64,000 bases of DNA, taken from NCBI GenBank assembly GCA_002319075.1, contig NVQB01000001.1:2046001-2110000 (forward strand), given 5' to 3'. This DNA comes from Sphingobacteriaceae bacterium. GTDB lineage: Bacteria > Bacteroidota > Bacteroidia > B-17B0 > Aurantibacillaceae. Below, one piece after another: positions 52,215-61,231 of this stretch (positions within the stretch are counted from its first letter, which is position 1; each line of letters starts with the position of its first letter). The position numbers and the translations under genes were made by a program. The notes under the pieces were generated by a model. It did no database searches. It worked only from the letters and a program-made list of their open reading frames with translations, and was not told the DNA's origin.

Positions 52215-54983
52215 TTATTTTACAAGCACTTTTGAATTTGAAAAAATGCTCACCATAATTTCTTCGCTTTCCGCAGCATGACGTTTTGCAAATCCTGTTG
52301 CCGGACTTGCTGCTTCATCCCTTCCTACGTACCGCATGTTAAGCGAACGAAGATTTTTATCTACAAATCTCCACGCTCCCATGTTCTCAGATTCTTCCTG
52401 CACATATAAATACTCTTTTACGTTTTTATATTTCGCAAGAATAGCATCTATTTGTTTTTGTGGGAATGGATACAATTGTTCTAAACGGATAAATGCAATA
52501 TCGTTCGTTCCTTCCTTCTCTCTGCGCTCAATTAAATCGTAATAAATTTTTCCTGAACAAAAGGCCAAACGCTTTACTTTTTTCACATCAGCCGTTACAT
52601 CATCAAAAATTTCATTAAATTTTCCTTCTGTGAAATCTTTAACGCCACTAACACAAGTTGGATAGCGCAATAATTTTTTAGGCGTAAAACAGATTAACGG
52701 TTTACGGAAATCTCTTTTTAATTGGCGACGAAGTGCGTGAAATTGTTGTGCTGGTGTTGTTGCATTTATTATTTGCATGTTATTTTCAGCGCACATTTGA
52801 AGGAAACGTTCTATGCGCGCACTCGAGTGTTCCGGACCCTGTCCCTCATACCCGTGTGGTAATAATACAACGAGACCATTCATTCTTCTCCATTTATATT
52901 CGGAAGAGGATAAATATTGATCAATAATAATCTGCGCGCCATTAAAGAAATCGCCAAATTGTGCTTCCCATATTGTTAAAGCATTTGGCGATGCATATGC
53001 ATAGCCGTATTCATAACCAAGAACCGCGTATTCACTTAAATGCGAGTTGTAAATTTCCAATCTTTCAGGTGCGCCAAAATTATTTAACGGCACGTATTCT
53101 TCTTCACTATCTTCTACTTTTATTACAGCGTGACGGTGAGAAAAAGTTCCGCGTTCAACATCCTGTCCGCTAAAACGCACTCTGTGGCCTTCGTTCATTA
53201 ACGACGCGTAAGCCAACAATTCTCCCATTGCCCAATCGTAAGTGTCAGATTTAATCATATTCTGACGATCGTTGAATAAACGTTCAATCTTATTAAAGAA
53301 TTTTTTATCCTTAGGTAATTGTGTCGTTTTTTCGGCTAGTTCTAAAAATAACTTTTTATCAATGCCTGTTGCTGGTGATTCATCAAAATCGTGACCACCG
53401 GCCATTTGCACGCCTTTCCACGGACCTTGAAGAAAAGAGGTGATTTTAGCCTTCTCTACTTTTTTTGCAGCCTCCAGATTTTTTTCCAAATCATCCTTAA
53501 TAGCTTTTTCTATGTCTGAAATTTCTTCAGCAGTGAACGAACCTTCCTCAATTAATTTCTTAGCGTAAATTTCTTTTGGATTCGGATGTTTTGCAATTTC
53601 TTTGTAAAGTAATGGCTGAGTGAAGCGAGGTTCATCACCCTCATTGTGTCCGTATTTACGGTAACATAAAATATCAATAAAAACATCTTTACGGAAATTC
53701 ATTCTGAACTCCATCGCCATTTTTGCAACAAGAGTTAAAGCTTCCACATCATCACCATTTACATGGAACACCGGAGCTTTTGTCACTTTTGCAACATCTG
53801 TACAATAAGTGCTTGAACGTGCATCTCTGTAATTAGTTGTAAATCCAACCTGGTTGTTAATTATAAAATGAATTGTTCCACCAACTTTGTATGCATCTAA
53901 ATGAGCCATCTGAACCACTTCGTATACTACACCTTGGCCTGCAATAGCAGCATCACCATGAATAATGATAGGACAAACTTTTCTGTGATTTCCTTTATGA
54001 CGGCCATCGATTTTAGCGCGGGTAATTCCTTCAACAACCGGAGCAACAGTTTCAAGGTGCGATGGATTCGGCGTTAAAGAAATGTGAACTGTTTTACCAG
54101 ATTCGCTGGTAACGTCGTTACTGTATCCCATGTGATATTTAACATCACCGTCAAATAGGCCGTCTTCACTAGGGCGTCCTTCAAACTCTGTAAAAATATC
54201 AATTGTTGGTTTATTCATAATGTTCGCGAGAACATTTAAACGACCGCGATGTGCCATTCCGATTACATAATCTTCAATCCCCATTTCAACACCATGCTCC
54301 ATCAAAGAATTCATAGCTGGTAGAAAAGATTCAGCCCCTTCTAACGAAAAACGTTTTTGTCCTACAAATTTTGTAGCAAGAAAATTCTCAAAAGTAACGG
54401 CTTCTGTAACTTTTTTCAGAATACTCATTTTCTCTTTTTTAGAGAAATTCGGAATGTTTTGAGAAGTTTCCATTCTTTCCTGCAACCAGGTTAAAAGATT
54501 TGGATTTCTGATAAACATATACTCAACGCCAATACTTTGGCAATAAGTTTTTTCAAGATGTTCTATGATGTCTTTTAACTTGGCATCTCCGATTTCAATT
54601 TCGGTTCCTGCATGAAAAACCGTTTCAAGATCACTTTTATCCAGATCAAAAACATCTAAACTGAGATCCGGTTTATACTTGCGTCTGTTTCTAACAGGGT
54701 TGGTTTTTGTAAATAAATGCCCCCTTGTTCTGTAACCATTAATAAGGTTAATTACGGCGAATTCCTTGCCAACATTATTATCTGAACTTGAACCTTTGCC
54801 AGCCGAACCGCCTGCATTTGCCGCAGTACTATTCGCTTTGGAATAATCTGCTCCAGCAAATTCAAAACCTTTAAAAAAATCCTGCCAACTTTTGTCCACA
54901 GAATTAGGATCCTTTAAAAATTGAGCGTAAAGTCCTTCAATTGCTACTACATCACTGTTTCCTACGTAAGAAAATTTGTCCAT
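52215..54983 (-). CDS. odhA: 2-oxoglutarate dehydrogenase E1
   Basis: The 922-residue ThDP enzyme has the E1o start (SYVGNSDVVAIEGLYAQFLKD), the HRGRLNVLANIM motif, HGDAAIAGQGVVYEVVQM, the ThDP-binding region (YRKYGHNEGDEPRFTQP) and the C-terminal half with SSEYKWRRMNGLVVLLPHGYEGQGPEHSSAR. It decarboxylates 2-oxoglutarate and hands the succinyl unit to the E2 encoded downstream. An E3 gene is not in the window. Confidence 0.96.
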   Translation of the reverse strand: MDKFSYVGNSDVVAIEGLYAQFLKDPNSVDKSWQDFFKGFEFAGADYSKANSTAANAGGSAGKGSSSDNNVGKEFAVINLINGYRTRGHLFTKTNPVRNRRKYKPDLSLDVFDLDKSDLETVFHAGTEIEIGDAKLKDIIEHLEKTYCQSIGVEYMFIRNPNLLTWLQERMETSQNIPNFSKKEKMSILKKVTEAVTFENFLATKFVGQKRFSLEGAESFLPAMNSLMEHGVEMGIEDYVIGMAHRGRLNVLANIMNKPTIDIFTEFEGRPSEDGLFDGDVKYHMGYSNDVTSESGKTVHISLTPNPSHLETVAPVVEGITRAKIDGRHKGNHRKVCPIIIHGDAAIAGQGVVYEVVQMAHLDAYKVGGTIHFIINNQVGFTTNYRDARSSTYCTDVAKVTKAPVFHVNGDDVEALTLVAKMAMEFRMNFRKDVFIDILCYRKYGHNEGDEPRFTQPLLYKEIAKHPNPKEIYAKKLIEEGSFTAEEISDIEKAIKDDLEKNLEAAKKVEKAKITSFLQGPWKGVQMAGGHDFDESPATGIDKKLFLELAEKTTQLPKDKKFFNKIERLFNDRQNMIKSDTYDWAMGELLAYASLMNEGHRVRFSGQDVERGTFSHRHAVIKVEDSEEEYVPLNNFGAPERLEIYNSHLSEYAVLGYEYGYAYASPNALTIWEAQFGDFFNGAQIIIDQYLSSSEYKWRRMNGLVVLLPHGYEGQGPEHSSARIERFLQMCAENNMQIINATTPAQQFHALRRQLKRDFRKPLICFTPKKLLRYPTCVSGVKDFTEGKFNEIFDDVTADVKKVKRLAFCSGKIYYDLIERREKEGTNDIAFIRLEQLYPFPQKQIDAILAKYKNVKEYLYVQEESENMGAWRFVDKNLRSLNMRYVGRDEAASPATGFAKRHAAESEEIMVSIFSNSKVLVK

Positions 54984-55172
54984 TTTACCGAGTTAGAATA
55001 ATGGGTAAATTTAAAGAAATTATTGGGATATAAGCTTGAAAAAAGGCCAAAATTACTAGGATAAACCGTTCTGAAGAGCATTCTGTGCTAGACGATTTTT
55101 CACTCCACCAAAATTTCTTAAATCAAAGAATTTAAACTGGCTTGTTCTAAGTTTTTATTTACTTTTACGCTA

Positions 55173-55562
55173 GTGAAATATTTCCTGACATTAGCTTTAG
55201 TTTTAACTCTTTTCGGCCTTCGGGCTCAGGAAACTGTTAATCCATTGCAAACACAAACTCAGCTTAAAGTTAAGGAACTTGTAGATAAAAAAGCTGAATA
55301 TAACCGTTTAACAGGTGGCAAACAGGATGGATACCGCATTAAGATCCACTTTGGAAGCGACCGTGATGCTGCAGAAGCAATGCGCATTAAATTCGCCAGT
55401 CGTTTTACAGAGTATTCTTCCGATAAAGAGTATGAACAACCTTACTTTGTTGTGCTGGTTGGTGATTACAAGACCAATCTTGAAGCCTATGAAGCTCTTA
55501 AAAAAATTCGTCCTGAATTTCCAAATGCTTTTATCGTGAAAACGAAAATAAAAGCCCGCTAA
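55173..55562 (+). CDS. Exported SPOR-domain-like protein, 129 aa
   Basis: The start is GTG at 55173, with a signal peptide KYFLTLALVLTLFGLRAQ. The rest is one SPOR-like betaalphabeta module: GYRIKIHFGSDRDAAEAMRIKFA, YFVVLVGDYKTNLEAYEALKKIRPEFPNAFIVKTKI. SPOR domains bind denuded peptidoglycan at division sites. The protein is thus a likely periplasmic peptidoglycan binder. It is convergent with the hydrolase gene, with no gap. Confidence 0.82.
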   Translation: MKYFLTLALVLTLFGLRAQETVNPLQTQTQLKVKELVDKKAEYNRLTGGKQDGYRIKIHFGSDRDAAEAMRIKFASRFTEYSSDKEYEQPYFVVLVGDYKTNLEAYEALKKIRPEFPNAFIVKTKIKAR

Positions 55563-56567
55563 TTATTTTAAAGGATTTTTCTGCAGTTCAAAGTTTTCAG
55601 ACTTGGCTGATACTGCATGTTTTTCAGCTCTCAAATCGTCGTTTACACCTAAAGAAGGTTCATGTCCGCAAATTTCTCTGCAAACAGACGTATCCATTTG
55701 ACATAGCGTTTTGCAATTCGATTTATCCAGTAACAGTTGTTTGATAATGCCAGGTTGCTGATGTGTGATCTGATGCCCTGTGTGTTTTAGTTTTACAAAT
55801 ACAGCGGGACAAGCGGTAATATACTTTTTAGCAAATGAATAATTTGCTGTATCCGCTACCTGATCTTCTTCCCCTGTGATCACATAAGTGGGTGTGTTTA
55901 ACTTTTGCCACTCCGGAATCATAAGGCGCATTTCCTGTGCATGTGAAAATTTTTCTTTTGTGGCAACATTTAAAAGATCGGGTAAAGCCCACTGCACTAA
56001 GCGCGAATTGCCAATATCACTAAACCAATAAAATTTTTCTTTATCAGGATCAATTACCGGCGACACCATGATCAGTTTCTCAAAAGTTTCAGGAAAATGA
56101 ATCGCAAGCCAGGCGGCAATGGGTGCACCGTATGAACGACCCACCATAAATACCTTTCTGTTGGCGGTATTCTCTTTGTCAATAATATTTTTAATCGCAA
56201 GTGCCTGTAGTTGCGTCGACAACACTTCCTTACCATACTCCGATTTTCCATAACCTAAACGGTCAACCGCAACAATCTTAAAATTTGCCTGCAACAAGCT
56301 GTCATCCGTTAGATTCATATAACCATACCAGGCCCCGGGAGCGCCGTGAATCATAACTAATAATGGCAGTGTGTCACTTTTGCTTAATACAGCGTAGTGC
56401 ATTTTATGATCTGAAAAAACCGTTTCTTTATAAACAGGTTTAACCGGCTTGCTAAGATAATGTTCCTGCAATTCAGCATCTGTGTAAATGTATTTATTCA
56501 GATAACAGCGACTAAAGAATAAACTCAGTACGGCAATAACGCCAGTTAAAAAAAGGATTTTTTTCAT
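55563..56567 (-). CDS. Alpha/beta hydrolase, exported
   Basis: An N-terminal hydrophobic segment ends in FFSRC, so the protein may be a lipoprotein or anchored. The fold shows HGAPG at 74-78 (oxyanion), VDRLGYGKS, the nucleophile Ser 145 in GRSYG, the acid Asp in GEEDQVAD and the His in KHTGHQITHQ. The C-terminal 45 residues are unusual: they hold four Cys (NCKTLCQMDTSVCREICG) and a polar tail. Substrate unknown; the family includes esterases and epoxide hydrolases. Confidence 0.82.
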   Translation of the reverse strand: MKKILFLTGVIAVLSLFFSRCYLNKYIYTDAELQEHYLSKPVKPVYKETVFSDHKMHYAVLSKSDTLPLLVMIHGAPGAWYGYMNLTDDSLLQANFKIVAVDRLGYGKSEYGKEVLSTQLQALAIKNIIDKENTANRKVFMVGRSYGAPIAAWLAIHFPETFEKLIMVSPVIDPDKEKFYWFSDIGNSRLVQWALPDLLNVATKEKFSHAQEMRLMIPEWQKLNTPTYVITGEEDQVADTANYSFAKKYITACPAVFVKLKHTGHQITHQQPGIIKQLLLDKSNCKTLCQMDTSVCREICGHEPSLGVNDDLRAEKHAVSAKSENFELQKNPLK

Positions 56568-56613
56568 TTAATAAAAGTAAGGACCAAAAAATGATATAAT
56601 AAAGTTAACGAAA

Positions 56614-56639
56614 AAAACCCTCCGTTATTGGAGGGTTTT
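56614..56639. terminator. Terminator after gcvP (bidirectional)
   Basis: AAAACCCTCC and GGAGGGTTTT form a 10-bp stem around a 6-nt loop, with A/T runs on both sides. Confidence 0.85.
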
Positions 56640-56690
56640 TAATTTTTAACTCAAGCCTTAACATTTAATAAGAGCTTTCCACATGTGGTA

Positions 56691-59549
56691 TTAGGCCTCT
56701 ACAGGCTCTTCCATATATGCTTCAATCGGAGCACAAGAACAAACCAGATTACGGTCACCGTAAGCGTTATCGATTTTACCTACACTTGGCCAGAATTTAT
56801 TGTCACGTACCCAATTTAATGGATAGGCAGCTTTTTGACGTGAGTAAGGTTTTTTCCAATCATCACTAATCACTAATTTACAAGTGTGTGGCGCGTTTTT
56901 AATAACGTTATCGGCTTTATCAAATTTACCGTCTTCAATTTCTTTTATTTCTTTGCGAATAGCGATCATAGCATCACAGAAACGGTCCAGCTCAGCTTTT
57001 GATTCTGATTCTGTTGGCTCTACCATTAAAGTATTTACTACCGGGAACGCTACCGTTGGAGCATGGAAGCCATAATCCATCAAACGTTTTGCGATATCTG
57101 CTACTTCAACTCCTGTTGCCATTTTAAATTCATTACAATCTAAAATCATTTCGTGAGCGCAACGTCCGTTTTTGCCTGTGTAAAGAATTTTATAGTGATC
57201 TTTTAAAGTTTCTTTAATGTAGTTGGCGTTTAAAATAGCCATTTCAGTAGCTTGTTTCACGCCATCATTTCCAAGCATTTTAATATAGCCATAAGAAATA
57301 AGCAAGATCAACGCACTACCATAAGGAGCTGCCGATACCGCGTGAATCCCTTTATCACCACTAGTATTAATAATAGTATGTGAAGGTAAAAACGGAACTA
57401 ATTTTTCAACTACCCCGATTGGTCCCATTCCAGGACCTCCACCGCCATGAGGAATAGCAAAAGTTTTATGAAGGTTTAAGTGGCAAACGTCTGCTCCGAT
57501 ATTACCGGGAGAGGTTAAACCTACTTGAGCATTCATGTTTGCTCCGTCCATATAAACCAATCCACCGTTATCGTGAATTAATTTGGTGATGTCCATAATA
57601 GACTCTTCGTACACACCATGTGTAGAAGGATAAGTCACCATTAAACAAGAAAGGTTGTCTTTGTATTTTTCCGCTTTTTCCTTTAAGTCAGCAAGATCAA
57701 TATTCCCTTTGTCGTCACATTTGGTAACTACGATAGTCATACCCGCCATTGCTGCGCTTGCAGGATTAGTGCCGTGTGCAGAAGAGGGAATTAAAGCCAC
57801 ATTTCTGTTAGCATTTCCATTCGCAATATGGTAAGCTCTGATAACCATTAAACCTGCGTATTCTCCTTGAGCACCAGAGTTTGGTTGAAAGCTCATGCGG
57901 GCAAATCCGGTAATTTCAGAAAGATCTTTATTTAATTGCTCGATCAATTCTGTATAGCCTTGCGCCTGATCAACCGGCACGAAAGGGTGAATGTTTGCAA
58001 ACTCCGGCCAGGTAATTGGTAATAATTCAGATGCTGCATTTAATTTCATCGTGCAAGATCCTAAAGAGATCATTGAATGAACCAATGATAAATCTTTGTT
58101 CTCAAGACGTTTGATATAACGCATCATATCACTTTCACTATGATAAGTGTTGAAGGTTGGATGCGTTAGATAGCGTGAAGAACGATTTATAGCGGATTTC
58201 GAAATCAGATCAGAGGCCTTTACTTCAGCCTTTGTTGTTACACCAAAACTTGCTAAAATATCGGCGATATCATTTTCCTCCACTGTTTGATCTAAGCTTA
58301 GAGCAACGTGTTTATCATCTACTTTTCTAAAATTGATTTCTTTTGAAACAGCTGCGGCCATTACTTTCGCAGCATCGCATTCAACCACAATGGTATCAAA
58401 AAACACTTTGGTTTTAACAGTTAAACCGCCTTTTTTCAATTCTCCCGCCACTGCGGCCGTAGCGTTGTGCACACCTTGTGCAATTGCTTTAATGCCTTCT
58501 TCACCATGATATACAGCGTACATACTCCCCATGATAGCCAGTAAGGCTTGGGCGGTACAAATGTTTGAAGTTGCTTTATCGCGTTTAATGTGTTGCTCAC
58601 GTGTTTGAAGTGCCATACGCAATGCAGGGTCTCCTGCTGTATCAACCGATACACCAATGATACGTCCTGGAATTAAACGTTTGTAATCTTCGCGGCAGGT
58701 AAAGAATGCTGCGTGCGGACCACCATAACCTAGTGGAACACCAAAACGTTGTGAGTTACCTACCACGCAATCTGCGCCCCACTCTCCCGGAGGAGTTAAC
58801 AAAGCAAGTGCCAGAAGATCTGTCGCTACGGCAACCTGGATATCTTTCGCTTTTGCTTCAACCACAAAGTTTTTGTAATCTACTGCTTCTCCGTTAATAT
58901 CCGGATATTGAATCAGCATACCAAAAAACGATTCGTCTAATTTTGTTGTAGATGTATCGCCGATTACAAGCTCAATTCCATAAGGCACGGCGCGGGTTTT
59001 AACCACATCAATAGTTTGAGGAAAACACGTGCTGCTAATGAAGAATTTATTAGCGTTGTTTTTTATTTTGTCTTTACTGCGGTGACTGTAAAACATAAAT
59101 AAAGCCTCTGCAGCTGCAGTTGCTTCATCTAAAAGCGATGCATTTGCAATTGGCATGGCCGTAAGATCCATAACCATAGTTTGGAAATTAAGAATGGCTT
59201 CTAAACGTCCTTGCGCAATCTCAGCCTGGTAAGGCGTGTAGGCTGTGTACCAGCCTGGATTTTCCAGAACGTTACGCTGAATCACCGCGGGTAAAATATT
59301 GTTATAATAGCCCATGCCTATATAAGAACGAAATAACTTGTTCTTTTTTCCAAGGGCTTTTAAATGTTTGGAATACTGGTACTCACTCATAGCAGGCGCT
59401 ATACGAAGCGGTTGCTTTAAACGAATAGTAGGAGGAACTGTCTGTGAAATTAATTCATCAACACTTGCTACTCCAATTTTCTTTAGCATAGCTTTAACCT
59501 CTTGCTCACGAGGGCCGTTGTGACGGCTCACAAATTTGTCGGTAGTCAT
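56691..59549 (-). CDS. gcvP: Glycine dehydrogenase (decarboxylating), P protein
   Basis: The 952-residue protein is full-length homodimer-type GcvP: an N-terminal half with SYIGMGYYNNILPAVIQRN and AAAEAL, and a C-terminal half with the PLP Lys in LNLHKTFAIPHGGGGPGMGP. It decarboxylates glycine and passes the aminomethyl group to GcvH, which is not in the window; GcvT is encoded about 3 kb away. A -7 box precedes it. Confidence 0.97.
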   Translation of the reverse strand: MTTDKFVSRHNGPREQEVKAMLKKIGVASVDELISQTVPPTIRLKQPLRIAPAMSEYQYSKHLKALGKKNKLFRSYIGMGYYNNILPAVIQRNVLENPGWYTAYTPYQAEIAQGRLEAILNFQTMVMDLTAMPIANASLLDEATAAAEALFMFYSHRSKDKIKNNANKFFISSTCFPQTIDVVKTRAVPYGIELVIGDTSTTKLDESFFGMLIQYPDINGEAVDYKNFVVEAKAKDIQVAVATDLLALALLTPPGEWGADCVVGNSQRFGVPLGYGGPHAAFFTCREDYKRLIPGRIIGVSVDTAGDPALRMALQTREQHIKRDKATSNICTAQALLAIMGSMYAVYHGEEGIKAIAQGVHNATAAVAGELKKGGLTVKTKVFFDTIVVECDAAKVMAAAVSKEINFRKVDDKHVALSLDQTVEENDIADILASFGVTTKAEVKASDLISKSAINRSSRYLTHPTFNTYHSESDMMRYIKRLENKDLSLVHSMISLGSCTMKLNAASELLPITWPEFANIHPFVPVDQAQGYTELIEQLNKDLSEITGFARMSFQPNSGAQGEYAGLMVIRAYHIANGNANRNVALIPSSAHGTNPASAAMAGMTIVVTKCDDKGNIDLADLKEKAEKYKDNLSCLMVTYPSTHGVYEESIMDITKLIHDNGGLVYMDGANMNAQVGLTSPGNIGADVCHLNLHKTFAIPHGGGGPGMGPIGVVEKLVPFLPSHTIINTSGDKGIHAVSAAPYGSALILLISYGYIKMLGNDGVKQATEMAILNANYIKETLKDHYKILYTGKNGRCAHEMILDCNEFKMATGVEVADIAKRLMDYGFHAPTVAFPVVNTLMVEPTESESKAELDRFCDAMIAIRKEIKEIEDGKFDKADNVIKNAPHTCKLVISDDWKKPYSRQKAAYPLNWVRDNKFWPSVGKIDNAYGDRNLVCSCAPIEAYMEEPVEA

Positions 59550-59571
59550 TTAAACGCAAAATTTTAGTCCG

Positions 59572-59579
59572 CAAATTTA
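59572..59579 (-). promoter_or_regulatory. -7 box of gcvP
   Basis: On the minus strand TAAATTTG matches TAnnTTTG, 23 bp before the ATG. No glycine riboswitch-like pair of aptamers is apparent in the short leader. Confidence 0.55.
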
Positions 59580-59661
59580 CTAAAAATAAGGCGCTTATGC
59601 AGATACTTTGTTACAAGAGATCTTAACCAATTGTTAAAAATAAAAAAGGCAAAAAAAAAGA

Positions 59662-60039
59662 CTAAGCAGCCATACCACTTAACTTGTCGATGGTGCTGTA
59701 AAGAAGGTTCATATTGATGGGCTTGGGAATGAATTCATCTGCGCCTAAAGTGAGGGTGTTATTAATCAGAGGGCCACCAGGGAGACCAGAGATGAGAATA
59801 ATGGGAGTCTTTGGATAAAGGTTTTTTAGAGTGCATGTTAATGACATGATCGGGGTATCAAGCATAATTACATCAGAAATAATCAGGTCTATTTTATGGT
59901 CACTAAGTTCATCAAGAGCCTTAATGCCATTGGAGGCGGTGTAAACATGATAGCCTTGCTTGCTCATTGTTTTACTGATTAGAAAAAGAAAATCTTTATC
60001 GTCATCAATTACCAGGATATTTTTTGAGTTCGGTTCCAT
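59662..60039 (-). CDS. Single-domain response regulator (CheY-like)
   Basis: The start at 60039 (MEPNSKNILVIDDD) is preferred to one at 60066. The protein is just a receiver domain: the acidic IDDDKD pocket, the phospho-acceptor Asp in DLIISDVIM, ILISGLPGG and a KPIN Lys motif. It has no output domain, so it must act by protein interaction or as a phosphate sink. No kinase is adjacent. Confidence 0.88.
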   Translation of the reverse strand: MEPNSKNILVIDDDKDFLFLISKTMSKQGYHVYTASNGIKALDELSDHKIDLIISDVIMLDTPIMSLTCTLKNLYPKTPIILISGLPGGPLINNTLTLGADEFIPKPINMNLLYSTIDKLSGMAA

Positions 60040-60273
60040 TGTATGTATATACGGGGCAATTTTCATACCAGATGTTTAAATTGTACTGATAATAGGCAAC
60101 GCAAGCGTTAAAATGCGTGAAAATTCGATGAATAGGGGTTTTCTGGGGGCGAACTGACTTACTTGCAAAAAAATAAAGTCAAAAAGAGAGGTAAAAATCT
60201 TGGGGTAATTTGACTTTTGCTCTTATTGCGCATCCCACAACAGTATTTTTTTCTACGGTTTAAAAATTAATCT

Positions 60274-60281
60274 TATTTTTG
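60274..60281 (+). promoter_or_regulatory. -7 box of tRNA-Ala
   Basis: TATTTTTG fits TAnnTTTG, 18 bp before the tRNA. Confidence 0.55.
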
Positions 60282-60298
60282 CAATCCAATTATAATGC

Positions 60299-60375
60299 GG
60301 GGGATTAGCTCATTTGGCTAGAGCGCTTCGCTGGCAGTGAAGAGGTGATCGGTTCGAATCCGATATTCTCCACCA
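60299..60375 (+). tRNA. tRNA-Ala (GGC)
   Basis: The cloverleaf is complete: the acceptor GGGGGAT pairs with ATTCTCC, the D-arm is GCTC/GAGC, and the anticodon arm CTTCG/TGAAG has loop CTGGCAG with anticodon GGC. The T-arm is ATCGG/CCGAT with loop TTCGAAT, and CCA is encoded. It is followed by a strong terminator. Confidence 0.95.
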
Positions 60376-60377
60376 GA

Positions 60378-60406
60378 GTCCCGGTTTTGCCGGGACCTTC
60401 TTTTTT
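60378..60406 (+). terminator. Terminator of tRNA-Ala
   Basis: GTCCCGG and CCGGGAC form the stem with a TTTTG loop, followed by a T-rich tail. The same terminator is repeated after each degenerate tRNA copy. Confidence 0.88.
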
Positions 60407-60531
60407 ACATAGATTTTAAGTTTACATTCTTTATTCAATTTAAGAGAGGATTAATTCTCAGGAGACTTATTTAACCCAACAGCAGAGATCAAGCGGAAAA
60501 ACTCGAAAATGTATTGAAGGCTTTGCCCGGT

Positions 60532-60633
60532 AAGGCACTAGCTCATTTGGCCAGAGCGCTTTGTTCCGACTTAAAATTGGCATGAAGAGGTGATCGGTTC
60601 CCCCGATAGCTATCGGGGCGATATTCTCCACCA
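60532..60633 (+). pseudogene. Degenerate tRNA-Ala copy A
   Basis: The D-arm and the 3' end with CCA are kept, but the 5' acceptor strand no longer pairs. The anticodon loop is replaced by a 21-nt stretch, and the T-loop is replaced by the 18-bp palindrome at 60601-60618. Confidence 0.85.
60601..60618. repeat. GATAGCTATC palindrome in tRNA copy A
   Basis: CCCCGATAGCTATCGGGG, the same core as in the cassette sites 40 kb away. Confidence 0.92.
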
Positions 60634-60789
60634 GAGTCCCGGTTTTGCCGGGACCTTCTTTTTTCCATAGATTTTAAGTTTACATTCTTTAGTCAATTTA
60701 AGAGAGGATTAATTCTCAGGAGACTTATTTAACCCAACAGCAGAGATCAAGCGGAAAAACTCGAAAATGTATTGAAGGCTTTGCCCGGT

Positions 60790-60891
60790 AAGGCACTAGC
60801 TCATTTGGCCAGAGCGCTTTGTCCCGACTTAAAATTGGCATGAAGAGGTGATCGGTTCCCCCGATAGCTATCGGGGCGATATTCTCCACCA
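60790..60891 (+). pseudogene. Degenerate tRNA-Ala copy B
   Basis: As copy A with minor point differences (e.g. GTCCCGAC for GTTCCGAC). Confidence 0.85.
60859..60876. repeat. GATAGCTATC palindrome in tRNA copy B
   Basis: Identical to the copy at 60601. Confidence 0.92.
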
Positions 60892-61047
60892 GAGTCCCGG
60901 TTTTGCCGGGACCTTTTTTTTTACATAGATTTTTAGTTTACATTCTTTAGTCAATTTAAGAGCGTATTAATTCTCAGGAGATTTATTTAACCCAACAGCA
61001 GAGATCAAGCGGAAAAACTCGAAAATGTATTGAAGGCTTTGCCCAGT

Positions 61048-61149
61048 AAGGCACTAGCTCATTTGGCCAGAGCGCGTTGTTCCGACTTAAAATTGGCATG
61101 AAGAGGTGATCGGTTCCCCCGATAGCTATCGGGGCGATATTCTCCACCA
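61048..61149 (+). pseudogene. Degenerate tRNA-Ala copy C
   Basis: As copy A with minor point differences (e.g. GCGCGTTG for GCGCTTTG). Confidence 0.85.
61117..61134. repeat. GATAGCTATC palindrome in tRNA copy C
   Basis: Identical to the copy at 60601. Confidence 0.92.
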
Positions 61150-61208
61150 GAGTCCCGGTTTTGCCGGGACCTTTTGTTTAGCATTTAACGAGATCTGGGT
61201 CAAAAAAA

Positions 61209-61228
61209 AAGGCGCCTTTCAGCGCCTT
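61209..61228 (-). terminator. Terminator of the MORN-repeat gene
   Basis: AAGGCGC and GCGCCTT form a 7-bp stem with a 6-nt loop. The A-run on the plus strand reads as a T-run after the minus-strand gene. Confidence 0.8.
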
Positions 61229-61231
61229 AAA

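Larger units (their letters stand above)
60362..61165 (+). repeat. Tandem repeat, 258 bp x 3, tRNA-Ala derived
   Basis: After the intact tRNA, three tandem units of exactly 258 bp (phase marked by AAGGCAC at 60532, 60790, 61048) each contain a degenerate tRNA-Ala, the terminator and an identical AT-rich spacer. Units differ by a few point changes. Confidence 0.93.

Noticed and set aside
60532-61149. Three additional functional tRNA genes
   Set aside because: The acceptor stem does not pair, and the anticodon and T-loops are replaced, so they cannot fold as normal tRNAs.
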